From a bacterium (GTDB taxonomy: Bacteria > Chloroflexota > Chloroflexia > Chloroflexales > Kallotenuaceae), in contig JADDQF010000141.1 in the NCBI GenBank assembly GCA_016781505.1, positions 1 through 58,330 on the forward strand: a stretch of DNA of 58,330 nt. Direction: 5' to 3'. Below are positions 37,246 to 45,217 of the stretch, piece by piece (position 1 is the first letter of the stretch; the number at the start of each line of letters is the position of its first letter). Position numbers and translations under genes: made by a program. A model generated the notes under the pieces. That model saw only the letters and a list, made by a program, of their open reading frames with translations, was not told the origin of the DNA and made no database searches.

Positions 37246-37319
37246 AGGCTTCAGGCAACAGGCATCAGGTAACAGCCATGGCCTAACTCCTGAAGCCTGT
37301 AACCTGAAGCCTGAAGCCT
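37246..37319. repeat. Inverted repeat cluster between dnaK and dnaJ
   Basis: One AGGCTTCAGG (37246-37255) faces three copies of its complement CCTGAAGCCT (37289-37298, 37303-37312, 37310-37319). An mRNA hairpin of 10 bp is possible with any of the three. It may be a dispersed intergenic repeat or an RNA processing site separating dnaK and dnaJ. Confidence 0.55.
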
Positions 37320-37322
37320 TAT

Positions 37323-39203
37323 TTACACTCCAACTTGATCTTCGGTTACGTCTTCGGGCTTGTCGCTACCATCGGCGTCGTCCGCACCGTCGGCACTGCT
37401 CGCTTGCGGCGCTGGTTCTTTGATCTGATCGACCGCTGCCGCGAGCTCGCCAATGCGCGTCCGAATGGTGTTAACGTCGTCTGCATCCAGCGCGCGGCGG
37501 AGACCAGCAATATGAAACTCGACCTCGTCACGCAGCTGGGTGTCGATCTGGTCAGCCTGCTCACGCAGCCGCCGCTCGGCACTGTACAAAATACCGTCCG
37601 CCTGATTCTGCACCTCGATCCGCTCGCGCCGTTCGACGTCCTCGGTCCGATTTTGCTCGGCCTGGGCGATCATTTCGGCGATCTCGTCGTCGTTTAGACC
37701 GGATGATGGCCGAATCGTCACGCTCTGCTGCCGGTTCGTGCCTTTGTCGATCGCCGACACGTTCAGCAGACCATCCGCGTCGATGTCGAAGGTGACTTCA
37801 ATCTGCGGTACCGCGCGCGGCGCCGGGGGAATGCCCGACAGCTCAAATGTGCCCAGCAGCTTGTTGTCGGTCGCCAGCGGCCGCTCGCCCTGATACACCT
37901 TGATCTCCACCGCGGACTGGTTGTCGGTCGCCGTCGAAAAGACCTGCGAGCGCTTGGTGGGAATGGTGGTGTTGCGCTCGATCAGCGCCGCCATGACGCC
38001 ACCGCGCGTGGCGATGCCCAGCGTCAGCGGCGTCACGTCCAGCAGCAGCACGTCCTTGACCTCGCCGGCCAGCACCGCGCCCTGGATCGCTGCCCCGATC
38101 GCCACCACTTCATCAGGATTAACGCCTTTGTGCGGCTCGCGTCCGAAGAACTTCTTGACCGCATTTTGCACTGCCGGCATCCGCGTCTGGCCGCCGACCA
38201 GAATCACCTGCTGAATATCGTTGGCGCGCAGCCCGGCATCCTTGAGCGCTTGCCGCACCGGATCGAGCGTTCGCTCCACTAAATCGCCGGTCAGCTGCTC
38301 CAGCTTGGCCCGCGACACCGTCACCTGCAGATGCTTTGGTCCGTTGGCGTCGGCCGAGATAAACGGCAAGTTGATCTCGCTCTGCATCACGGTCGACAGC
38401 TCTTGCTTGGCCTTTTCTGCCGCCTCTTTGAGCCGCTGCAGCGCCACGCGGTCGGTCCGTAGGTCGACGCCTTCGGATGTCTTGAACTCGGCGACCAGCC
38501 ACTCGATAATACGCTGGTCGAAATCGTCGCCGCCGAGATGGGTATCGCCGTTGGTCGCCTTGACCTCGAAAACGCCCTCGCCCAGCTCCAGGATCGAAAC
38601 GTCGAAGGTGCCGCCGCCCAGGTCGTAGACGACGATCGTTTCGTTGGTGCTGCCCTCGCCAAAGCCATAGGCTAGCGCCGAGGCGGTCGGCTCGTTGATG
38701 ATCCGCAGCACGTCCAGCCCGGCAATCTTGCCGGCGTCCTTGGTGGCTTGCCGCTGCGACTCGTTAAAATAGGCCGGGACGGTGATCACTGCTTCGGTAA
38801 CCGGCTGGCCCAGATACGCTTCGGCATCGGCCTTCAGCTTTTGCAGGATCATCGCCGAAATTTCCTGCGGCGCGAACTCGCTGCCGCCCATCAGCACCCG
38901 CACATCGCCGTTGGGCGCGGATGTCAGCTTGTAGGGCACGAGCGCCTTGTCGCGCTGCACGCTCTCGTCGTCCAGCTTGCGGCCCATGAAGCGCTTGACC
39001 GAGAAGATAGTGTTTTCGGCGTTGGTAATGGCCTGGCGCTTGGCAACCTGTCCGACCGTGCGCTCTCCGCCTTTGCTCACGGCAACCACCGAAGGCGTGG
39101 TGCGGGTGCCCTCCGCGCTGGTGATGACCTGCGGATCGCCGCCTTCCATCACGGCGACCACCGAGTTCGTTGTGCCTAGGTCAATTCCGATAACTTTACT
39201 CAT
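37323..39203 (-). CDS. dnaK: Chaperone protein DnaK (Hsp70)
   Basis: 626 residues. Hsp70 signatures: [36 protein letters not shown], and [22 protein letters not shown]. The substrate domain (about 380-530) is followed by a helical lid and an acidic tail ([19 protein letters not shown]). An ATP-driven folding chaperone served by DnaJ and GrpE from the same operon. The ORF is complete and of normal length. Confidence 0.98.
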   Translation of the reverse strand: MSKVIGIDLGTTNSVVAVMEGGDPQVITSAEGTRTTPSVVAVSKGGERTVGQVAKRQAITNAENTIFSVKRFMGRKLDDESVQRDKALVPYKLTSAPNGDVRVLMGGSEFAPQEISAMILQKLKADAEAYLGQPVTEAVITVPAYFNESQRQATKDAGKIAGLDVLRIINEPTASALAYGFGEGSTNETIVVYDLGGGTFDVSILELGEGVFEVKATNGDTHLGGDDFDQRIIEWLVAEFKTSEGVDLRTDRVALQRLKEAAEKAKQELSTVMQSEINLPFISADANGPKHLQVTVSRAKLEQLTGDLVERTLDPVRQALKDAGLRANDIQQVILVGGQTRMPAVQNAVKKFFGREPHKGVNPDEVVAIGAAIQGAVLAGEVKDVLLLDVTPLTLGIATRGGVMAALIERNTTIPTKRSQVFSTATDNQSAVEIKVYQGERPLATDNKLLGTFELSGIPPAPRAVPQIEVTFDIDADGLLNVSAIDKGTNRQQSVTIRPSSGLNDDEIAEMIAQAEQNRTEDVERRERIEVQNQADGILYSAERRLREQADQIDTQLRDEVEFHIAGLRRALDADDVNTIRTRIGELAAAVDQIKEPAPQASSADGADDADGSDKPEDVTEDQVGV

Positions 39204-39273
39204 GCACGTACCAATGCTCGATCAGCAATGAACAGCCGGTTTTGGGCAGCGCTCATTGCCGACCATGAATTGC

Positions 39274-39846
39274 TCATTCCTGGCCGACCTTAACCATCGA
39301 CGGGCGGATTACTTTGTCGTGCAGCGTATAGCCCTTGCGCAGATCGGCAGTAACCTTGCCGGCCTGCTCCGGCCCGGCATCCTCGTGCATCACTGCGTCG
39401 TGGAAGTTCGGGTCGAAGGTCTGGCCTAGCGCCTCGATTGGCTTGACGCCCTCGCCTTCCAGCACAGTTTGCAGCTTGCGCTGCACGCCTTGCAAGCCGT
39501 TGAACCAGGCGGTGCCCACGACTTCGGCGGGCACATGCTGCATCGCTAGGTCAAAATCGTCCAAGATCGGCAGTATTTTCATAATTAAGCCGGCGGTCGC
39601 GTTCCGGATCAGCGTGCCGCGCTCTTCTTCGGTCCGGCGCTTAAAGTTCTTAAGGTCGGCCGCGGTGCGCAGATATTGGTCGCGGAAGCTGCTGGCTTCT
39701 TGTTCCAACTGCTGCACGCGGGATTGCATGGTATCTGACGTCGTTTGTGTATCATTGGTTGCTGGCGTCTGTCCATTGGTCGCCTCGGGCGCCTGCTGTT
39801 CCTGTGGACTCTGCTGTTCTTCCATAATGTGTGACAAACTCCCCAT
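39274..39846 (-). CDS. grpE: Nucleotide exchange factor GrpE
   Basis: 190 residues from ATG 39846, or from ATG 39825 (MEEQQSPQ); neither has a good ribosome site. A Gln/Glu/Thr-rich N-terminus leads to the long coiled coil (RVQQLEQEASSFRDQYLRTA) and the beta domain with EGVKPIEALGQTFDPNFHDAV and VTADLRKGYTLHDKVIRPSMVKV. It releases ADP from DnaK. Lies 14 bases past hrcA. Confidence 0.95.
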   Translation of the reverse strand: MGSLSHIMEEQQSPQEQQAPEATNGQTPATNDTQTTSDTMQSRVQQLEQEASSFRDQYLRTAADLKNFKRRTEEERGTLIRNATAGLIMKILPILDDFDLAMQHVPAEVVGTAWFNGLQGVQRKLQTVLEGEGVKPIEALGQTFDPNFHDAVMHEDAGPEQAGKVTADLRKGYTLHDKVIRPSMVKVGQE

Positions 39847-39860
39847 GTTGTAATCTATGT

Positions 39861-40928
39861 TTATGAAGCTGGCCGATCGCCATACAGCTCGGCGAGCAGC
39901 TCGCTCATCACCGTCGAGATATACCGGACACTTGAAATCGAGCGGGGATAGGGCATGCGGGTGGGGCCAAATAACCCTACCACGCCCGCAACCTCACCGC
40001 TGCGACCGTAGCGCGACAAAATCACGCTATATTCGCGCATAGTATCTTGGCCATGCTCGCCGCCGATCACAACTTGCACGCCATCGCTGTTGAGCGCCTG
40101 CGGGATCAGTGGGCCGATGCCTTTGCCTTCTTCTAAAATCTGCAGCACCTGCCGCACGCGCTCGACCTCGGCAAACTCGTCGCGCCGCAGCATCTCGAGC
40201 AGGCCATCATGATGCACTTTGTCGTCGATCTGCCCTTCGATCTGCTGCATTGCCCGCATAATCACCTCAAGCACAGTTGTCTCAAAGGGCGATAACGGCG
40301 GCTCGCCCGGATCAGCCACGAATTGCTGCACTTTATCAACGGTGACCCCGTGCAGGCGCTCGTTAAAGCGCTGCGCAATGCGCCGCAGCTCGTCTTGCTG
40401 CTGCGGCACGTCGGTCGTCAAAGACTGTTGCTTGATCGTGCCATCGTGCAGCACCAGCACCAGCAGCACAACGGTCTCATAGATCGCGATCAGCTCGATA
40501 TGCTTGACCCGTACATGATATGCGCGCGGCGGCGTTACCACAGCCGTGTTGTGCGTGGGCGGCGTGTGGGCTAACACGGCCGCGGCCAGGTGAATCCATT
40601 GGTCTAGCTCGCCGCGCACCTGATAAAACTGGTGCTGAATGGTGCGCTGCTCCTGCGCGGTGAGCGCCTGCCGATCCATCAAGTTTTCAACAAAATAACG
40701 GTAGCCGGCGTCGGTAGGAATACGCCCAGCCGACGTGTGAAGATGCGTTAACAGTCCGAGCTCTTCCAGCGCGGCCAGCTCGTTGCGAATCGTTGCCGAG
40801 CTGAACTGAAGCTTATACTTCTTGAGCAGCGTTTCCGATGCAACCGCAACTGGTTTGGGCGACTCGATATACTCTTGAATCACGAGCTTCAGAATAAGTT
40901 GACGACGTTCTGTCATGTCTGGCGCCAT
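39861..40928 (-). CDS. hrcA: Heat-inducible transcription repressor HrcA
   Basis: 355 residues from ATG 40928 (GAGGACTGCT upstream). An N-terminal winged helix (ERRQLILKLVIQEYIESPKPVAVASETL ... LGLLTHLHTSAGRIPTDAGYRYFV; split here) binds the CIRCE operator, which lies 45 bases upstream; a GAF-like and C-terminal region (LSRYGRSGEVAGVVGLFGPTRMPYPR) completes the protein. It represses the operon until heat titrates its folding by chaperones. First gene of the operon. Confidence 0.95.
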   Translation of the reverse strand: MAPDMTERRQLILKLVIQEYIESPKPVAVASETLLKKYKLQFSSATIRNELAALEELGLLTHLHTSAGRIPTDAGYRYFVENLMDRQALTAQEQRTIQHQFYQVRGELDQWIHLAAAVLAHTPPTHNTAVVTPPRAYHVRVKHIELIAIYETVVLLVLVLHDGTIKQQSLTTDVPQQQDELRRIAQRFNERLHGVTVDKVQQFVADPGEPPLSPFETTVLEVIMRAMQQIEGQIDDKVHHDGLLEMLRRDEFAEVERVRQVLQILEEGKGIGPLIPQALNSDGVQVVIGGEHGQDTMREYSVILSRYGRSGEVAGVVGLFGPTRMPYPRSISSVRYISTVMSELLAELYGDRPAS

Positions 40929-40972
40929 AGCAGTCCTCACTCGTCGCTCGACAACTCCACCCGGCCATCCTT

Positions 40973-40999
40973 TTAGCACTCGTGACCCTTGAGTGCTAA
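40973..40999 (-). promoter_or_regulatory. CIRCE operator for HrcA
   Basis: TTAGCACTC (40973-40981), nine bases, GAGTGCTAA (40991-40999): a perfect match to the CIRCE consensus, 45 bases upstream of hrcA. Confidence 0.97.
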
Positions 41000-41009
41000 A
41001 CCGTTTCGG

Positions 41010-41060
41010 TATAGGAAAGGCGTGCGCTCAACCCTGTGGCGTACGCGCACGCCTCCTATA
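41010..41060. repeat. Long inverted repeat next to CIRCE
   Basis: TATAGGAAAGGCGTGCGC (41010-41027) pairs with GCGCACGCCTCCTATA (41045-41060), with a two-base bulge. The arms bracket the space between the predicted hrcA promoter and CIRCE. Read on the plus strand it ends TATATTTTACC, like a terminator, though no plus-strand gene precedes it. On the minus strand it would lie at the 5' end of the hrcA transcript. Confidence 0.6.
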
Positions 41061-41089
41061 TTTTACCACACGCCGGATCAGCAGATCAA
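41060..41089 (-). promoter_or_regulatory. Candidate promoter of the heat-shock operon
   Basis: Minus strand TTGATC (41084-41089), 18 bp, TAAAAT (41060-41065) with an extended TGG. CIRCE lies some 55-80 bases downstream, in the transcribed leader. The remaining stretch from about 41090 to the DUF1786 gene end at 41270 shows no gene or clear signal. Confidence 0.45.
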
Positions 41090-41269
41090 CGGCCGCTAAA
41101 GCTGGCGGGTCCTGGTCTAGCCTGCCCTAAACACCCATTGGTTGACCCTTATCAGCCACAGCAGCCTTGGTCGTCCCTGGACCTGTCCGCGAGCGGCAAT
41201 GCTTGAGCACTTTCACCGACCATATAGCGCCCGGAAACCGATTACATCTCCTGCTTGAGGTGTCGGCCC

Positions 41270-42391
41270 CTACTGGCCGAGACTCCGCTGGATCGCCTGA
41301 CGATGCTCGGGTAGCTTGGCTGCCACCGCCCGCAGCAAGCCATAACAGCCGGCAAGCATCATGTCGCCGTGAGGCACAGCACGGTACGGTGGAGCCCCGT
41401 TAAGCCCGTGCTGGAGAAATGCCTGGCGCGGACCCGTGGTAGCCACGAGGACATCTTTGGCGGCCGCGGGATCGAGAATCAGTGCCCCATGGCCCTGCGA
41501 GCCGAAAATTTCGGCGTTGGTGAGCGTGCCCCTGCTGAGCCGTTCAATAAATGCGAGCAGTTGCTCCGGCTGCAGCTCCCCCGTGTGATGCTCAAACAGG
41601 CCGCGAATAGTGTGGTGGCCGTTGGATTGTTGCGCGCCTGAACCGAGGTGGAACGCAAGCGCGTGGAAGTTGCCGATGTTGGCGATGATCACCTGCTCGT
41701 GCTGGCTGACAAACGGATCGTCAAGCGCGCCCAGCACAGCCGCCGGCGCGGTATCCATCACGACCAGGGGTGCATGCGGAGGCGCAGTTGCGGCAACCGC
41801 TTGGAGGCGGGTCATGGCTGCGGGTATTTCACTGCGCGTGAAGGCCAGGTCGGTCAGCCAGCCCTGGTTGTGCAGCCGCTCGGCCAGGTAGTCGAACCGA
41901 AATTTGCGGTCGCTGACGTCGGGCGGCGCGTGGCCGTGGTCAAAGACCGCCACGGCCAGCACGTCCCAGTCGGGCTCGACGCCGAAGGCGCGCAGAGCTA
42001 TGTTTATCGCCGGCAGATCAAGGTCACGCAGCTCGATTTCCGTGGCGGCTTGGGCATAATCGGCGCGGGCTTCGTCGTCGATCAGGGTAATGCCGGAAGC
42101 TTGAACCTTTTCCAAATCGTCGTCAAAGGTTCGTGCTGCCGCGGAGGTTGCGTACACCGGGAGGCCAGCCTGCAGATGATCGTTGATCGCCCAATGGCAG
42201 GGACCTCCGCCCATCAACACGCCGTGCAGCACGACCGCCTGGCCAGCGGCGGTGGCAGCGCGAACCTGCTGGGCGATGCGCAGCGTGGGCGATGGCATGA
42301 TCAGCTGGACACTGTTTTCCACCGGCCCGTCGCTGTCGAAGAGCAACATATCCTGCGTACCGGTGCCGACGTCGATGGCCAGAACGCGCAT
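41270..42391 (-). CDS. DUF1786 protein (ASKHA-like)
   Basis: 373 residues. Starts MRVLAIDVGTGTQDMLLFD, a phosphate-binding loop of the actin/hexokinase type, and has the DUF1786 features HGVLMGGGPCHWAINDHL, VAVFDHGHAPPDVSDRKFRFDYL, VVMDTAPAAVLGALDD and NIGNFHALAFHL. The family occurs in archaea and some bacteria and is sometimes labelled as related to pyruvate formate-lyase activation, without good evidence. It lies 29 bases downstream of the ndh gene, so the two may be co-transcribed. Function unknown. Confidence 0.8.
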   Translation of the reverse strand: MRVLAIDVGTGTQDMLLFDSDGPVENSVQLIMPSPTLRIAQQVRAATAAGQAVVLHGVLMGGGPCHWAINDHLQAGLPVYATSAAARTFDDDLEKVQASGITLIDDEARADYAQAATEIELRDLDLPAINIALRAFGVEPDWDVLAVAVFDHGHAPPDVSDRKFRFDYLAERLHNQGWLTDLAFTRSEIPAAMTRLQAVAATAPPHAPLVVMDTAPAAVLGALDDPFVSQHEQVIIANIGNFHALAFHLGSGAQQSNGHHTIRGLFEHHTGELQPEQLLAFIERLSRGTLTNAEIFGSQGHGALILDPAAAKDVLVATTGPRQAFLQHGLNGAPPYRAVPHGDMMLAGCYGLLRAVAAKLPEHRQAIQRSLGQ

Positions 42392-42420
42392 AATCAGACC
42401 CCAAAAAGCGCCGAAGGAGC

Positions 42421-43767
42421 TTACGCGCCCCAGTCGCGCTCAGTAAGTGATGCTGGCTCAGCAGCTCCCGTGATGCTCGGCTTGTTAACTGCGGGTAGCG
42501 GGGCGCCGCCGATCAGGGCGCGCGAGCCGCGGTCGTAGGTGAAGTAGTTATATGCCCAGTTGATCAACACGAGCACCCGGTTACGGAAGCCAATCACGTA
42601 AAACAGATGAACCGCCAGCCACAGGAACCAGGCGATCGGGCCACTCCAGTTAAGGCCCCAGATGCGGGCGACGGCGGATCGCCTGCCCACGGTAGCCATC
42701 GAGCCTTTATCGATGTAGCGGAACCGTTGGAGCGGCAGATTTTGCAGTTGGCGCAGCACATTTTTGGCGACCAACCGGCCCTGCTGCATCGCAACCGTCG
42801 CCAGCTGCGGATACGGCTTGCCGTCTGCTCCAGTTAGATAAGCCAGATCGCCAATCACCCACACCTGCGGATCGTCCGGCAGATGCAGCTCCGGCGTCAC
42901 CGCGACCCGCCCGCCGCGCTGTAAAGATGGCGTGAGCGTGGCCCCAAGCGGTGCGCCTTGAATACCGGCGGCCCAAATCAACGTTTGGGTCGCCAGGCTC
43001 GTGCCATCCTTCAACAGCAGAGCTTCATCGACATAATCGACAACGCTGGTATTGAGGCGGACGTCAACGCCAAATTTTTCGAGCTTGCGCTGGGCGCGGC
43101 GGGAAAGCGTCGGCGGGAAGGCGAGCAAGATGCGATCTGCTGCTTCCACCAGCACGATCCGCATCGCGCGCGGATCAAGCGTCGGATAATCTTTGCGCAA
43201 CACATACCCGATCAGCTCAGCGATCGCACCGGACAGCTCTACCCCCGTAGGCCCACCGCCCACCACCACAAACGTCAATAATTGTTGTCGCCGGTCCGGA
43301 TCGGGCTCGCTGACCGCCTGCTCAAACTTGGCAATAATATGGTTACGCAGCGCAAGCGCGTCCGGCAGATCCTTGAGCTCAATGCTCTGCTCCTGCACAT
43401 TATGCAGCCCAAAAAAATTCGTCGCGCTGCCCGGCGCTACGATAAGCTGGTCATACGGGAAAACGCCGCGATCAGTGTGCACCTCGCGTCGTTGCCGGTC
43501 AACCGATTCCACAACCGCCATCATGAATTTGATGTTGGGCATGCGTCGGATGATGGCCCGAATTGGCGCCGCAATTTGCTCAGGCTCGATGCCGGCGGTT
43601 GCGACTTGGTACAGCAGCGGCCAGAAGCCATGATAGTTGTTGCGGTCGATCAGCAGCACGTCGACGGGTGCGCGTGCTAAACTGCGCGCGGCTTGCAAGC
43701 CGCCAAAGCCCCCGCCGATAATAATAACGCGTGGTCTATGTTCGGGTGTCGGACCGTTATTTGTCAT
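42421..43767 (-). CDS. ndh: Type II NADH dehydrogenase
   Basis: 448 residues from ATG 43767 (AAAGG eight bases upstream; upstream in-frame starts lack a site). FAD site RVIIIGGGFGGLQAARSL, NAD site VVVGGGPTGVELSGAIAEL, IWAAGIQGAPL, and the second FAD segment VWVIGDLAYLTGADGKPYPQLA followed by AMQQGRLVAKN. The C-terminus (about 370-420, WSGPIAWFLWLAVHLFYVIGF) forms the membrane-binding amphipathic helices. It oxidises NADH and reduces quinone without pumping protons, feeding the respiratory chain. Confidence 0.92.
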   Translation of the reverse strand: MTNNGPTPEHRPRVIIIGGGFGGLQAARSLARAPVDVLLIDRNNYHGFWPLLYQVATAGIEPEQIAAPIRAIIRRMPNIKFMMAVVESVDRQRREVHTDRGVFPYDQLIVAPGSATNFFGLHNVQEQSIELKDLPDALALRNHIIAKFEQAVSEPDPDRRQQLLTFVVVGGGPTGVELSGAIAELIGYVLRKDYPTLDPRAMRIVLVEAADRILLAFPPTLSRRAQRKLEKFGVDVRLNTSVVDYVDEALLLKDGTSLATQTLIWAAGIQGAPLGATLTPSLQRGGRVAVTPELHLPDDPQVWVIGDLAYLTGADGKPYPQLATVAMQQGRLVAKNVLRQLQNLPLQRFRYIDKGSMATVGRRSAVARIWGLNWSGPIAWFLWLAVHLFYVIGFRNRVLVLINWAYNYFTYDRGSRALIGGAPLPAVNKPSITGAAEPASLTERDWGA

Positions 43768-43996
43768 ATCCAAGCCTTTGCTTGACACCACGTTACGCTG
43801 CCCAACTGTTCCGTCGACGGCGTCATCTTGTACGAAAAGTCGCCGCCGGATGTTGCCGTAGTGGTGTGCAGCTGTTATTGCCTGGAGGGTTCGTTGCAGC
43901 AGGATCACGGCCACGACCCGGTCATTCGCAGCGCCACGATCTGGCAGGCCAAGCAGCGGGGCGCACAGTTGTCGTCTATCCGTTGTCCATCCGAGC

Positions 43997-44002
43997 TATA
44001 CT
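43997..44002 (+). promoter_or_regulatory. -10 candidate for the YbaK-type gene
   Basis: TATACT 27 bases upstream of the ATG at 44030; the -35 is poor. Confidence 0.35.
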
Positions 44003-44029
44003 TAGATTCGGGAGCTGAGCCGCAAGACG

Positions 44030-44512
44030 ATGCAAAAAACAAATGCTATGCGCGTGCTTGATGCGCGGCGTGTTGCTTACCAGGTGTTTCCCTTCGACGC
44101 ATCGATCCATTCGGGTAGCGGCGTTGCGGCTGCGTTGGGCGTGCCCATCGAGCAAGTTTTCAAGACGCTGGTCGTGCTCCGCGAGCGGGGGCGGCTGATC
44201 CTGGCGATCATTCCGAGCGATCGCGAGCTTGATCTCAAGCGGATGGCCGCTGCTGCGCATGAAAAACGGGTGCGCATGGCGACCCAGCGCGAGGCGGAAG
44301 CGAAGACTGGCCTGCTGGTGGGCGGCATCTCTGCGCTGGCTCTGTTGGATAAAGGCTTTGAGGTCTTCGTCGACATGGCGGCACAGGCATATGCCGAGGT
44401 GTATGTCAGCGCAGGTCAGCGCGGCCTTAATCTACGTCTCCCTGTAGCCGACCTTGTTGCCGTGACGGGGGCAAACGTCGCCGAGCTAGCGGGAGCGCAG
44501 CCAGCTCGCTGA
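44030..44512 (+). CDS. ybaK: Cys-tRNA(Pro)/Cys-tRNA(Cys) deacylase, YbaK/EbsC type
   Basis: 160 residues. YbaK fold: MRVLDARRVAYQVFPFDAS, GVPIEQVFKTLVVLRERGRLILAIIP (FKTLV with the catalytic Lys), KRVRMATQREAEAKTGLLVGGISAL, and ADLVAVTGANVAEL. These proteins hydrolyse misacylated Cys-tRNA(Pro). Full normal length, single gene divergent from ndh. Confidence 0.9.
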   Translation: MQKTNAMRVLDARRVAYQVFPFDASIHSGSGVAAALGVPIEQVFKTLVVLRERGRLILAIIPSDRELDLKRMAAAAHEKRVRMATQREAEAKTGLLVGGISALALLDKGFEVFVDMAAQAYAEVYVSAGQRGLNLRLPVADLVAVTGANVAELAGAQPAR

Positions 44513-44762
44513 TCACCGTGTAACCTGCCTTCGGTGCTTACACTGCCTGATGGCTGAAGCTAGCTTTGGCTATCCGCAGTGCTGCGCGCCATCGAACCGC
44601 CGCCGAAATGGTTGATTGGGGACTAGACAAGTCCCATCCCGAATGCTAGCATGGTTGAACAGCATGATCGTTACCGTGGTCGTGTTCCCACATCGATGGC
44701 CAGCCATTACCCCTCGCGCCATTGGTGCACTGTTGTTCCTGCGTAGCTTAAGGAGGTTCATC

Positions 44763-44861
44763 ATGGGTGACAAGAGTCCCAAGAACGTCAGCAAGCAGAA
44801 GAAAGTCCAGGACACCAAGAAGCAAAATGCCAAGAAGCAGCCGGCGGTAAGCAAAAAATAG
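44763..44861 (+). CDS. Small conserved Lys-rich protein (MGDKSPK family)
   Basis: 32 residues: MGDKSPKNVSKQKKVQDTKK and then a further Lys/Gln-rich dozen residues. The start is set by a strong AAGGAGG seven bases upstream. Very short proteins beginning MGDKSPK occur in many bacterial phyla and have no known function; I recognise the start motif. Longer in-frame reading to 44616 has no support. A strong terminator follows at 44880, so it is a monocistronic, probably well-expressed gene. A basic, likely disordered peptide could bind nucleic acid. Confidence 0.8.
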   Translation: MGDKSPKNVSKQKKVQDTKKQNAKKQPAVSKK

Positions 44862-44879
44862 CTACTTGGCGACGAAGTG

Positions 44880-44918
44880 ACGGCGGCCTGTGTACCTTGT
44901 ACATCGGTCGCCGTTTTG
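44880..44918 (+). terminator. Terminator of the MGDKSPK gene
   Basis: ACGGCGGCC (44880-44888) pairs with GGTCGCCGT (44906-44914), followed by TTTTG; 19 bases past the stop. Confidence 0.7.
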
Positions 44919-45039
44919 TGTTGCTGGCGCCTGGATTTGCGTTGTTCTGCTAGGGCGTGCTCTTTCGCGTAGCTCCGAAGCCGCATAGCAGAACCATGCC
45001 CCTGCATCCCTGGGCCTACGACGGGAACCTTAACGCCCT

Positions 45040-45176
45040 TGCCGTTCCGTTTATGAGTCGCTTAGGCTCGTCCGCGCGGTGACCTAAACCTTGACGCCCT
45101 GGCAACGCTTCCCTATACTTCCTTTGGTCGCCCGCATGCCATGTTCCCGCCGTTGCGTCCATACATAACGGTGGTG
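45040..45176 (+). ncRNA. Possible SAM-I/SAM-IV-like riboswitch
   Basis: In the 300-base leader of the methionine gene, CCGTTTATG (about 45047-45055) can pair with CATAACGG (45164-45171), enclosing about 110 bases. Inside are TATGAGTCGC, a TTAGG/CCTAA stem (45062-45087), TGGCAACGCTTCC (45100-45112) and GGTCGCC, recalling the ATGAGT and GGCAAC segments of SAM-IV/SAM-I aptamers. The gene regulated would be homocysteine methylation. Several core bases differ, so this is a lead only; covariance-model scoring is needed. Confidence 0.35.
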
Positions 45177-45217
45177 ACGCTACGCGCGGGCGTTGGGCTA
45201 GTCAATCAGGAAACCAT

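Noticed and set aside
37246-37319. CRISPR-like repeat
   Set aside because: Repeats are 10 bases, partly overlapping and inverted, with no spacer pattern.
41648-42538. 296-residue open frame on the plus strand
   Set aside because: Opposite the DUF1786 and ndh genes; no ribosome site or family motif.
44616-44762. Upstream extension of the MGDKSPK gene
   Set aside because: The AAGGAGG site directly precedes the internal ATG; the extension is not protein-like.
44570-45007. 145-residue minus-strand frame over the micro-gene
   Set aside because: It covers a gene with a clear ribosome site and terminator on the plus strand and has no family motif.
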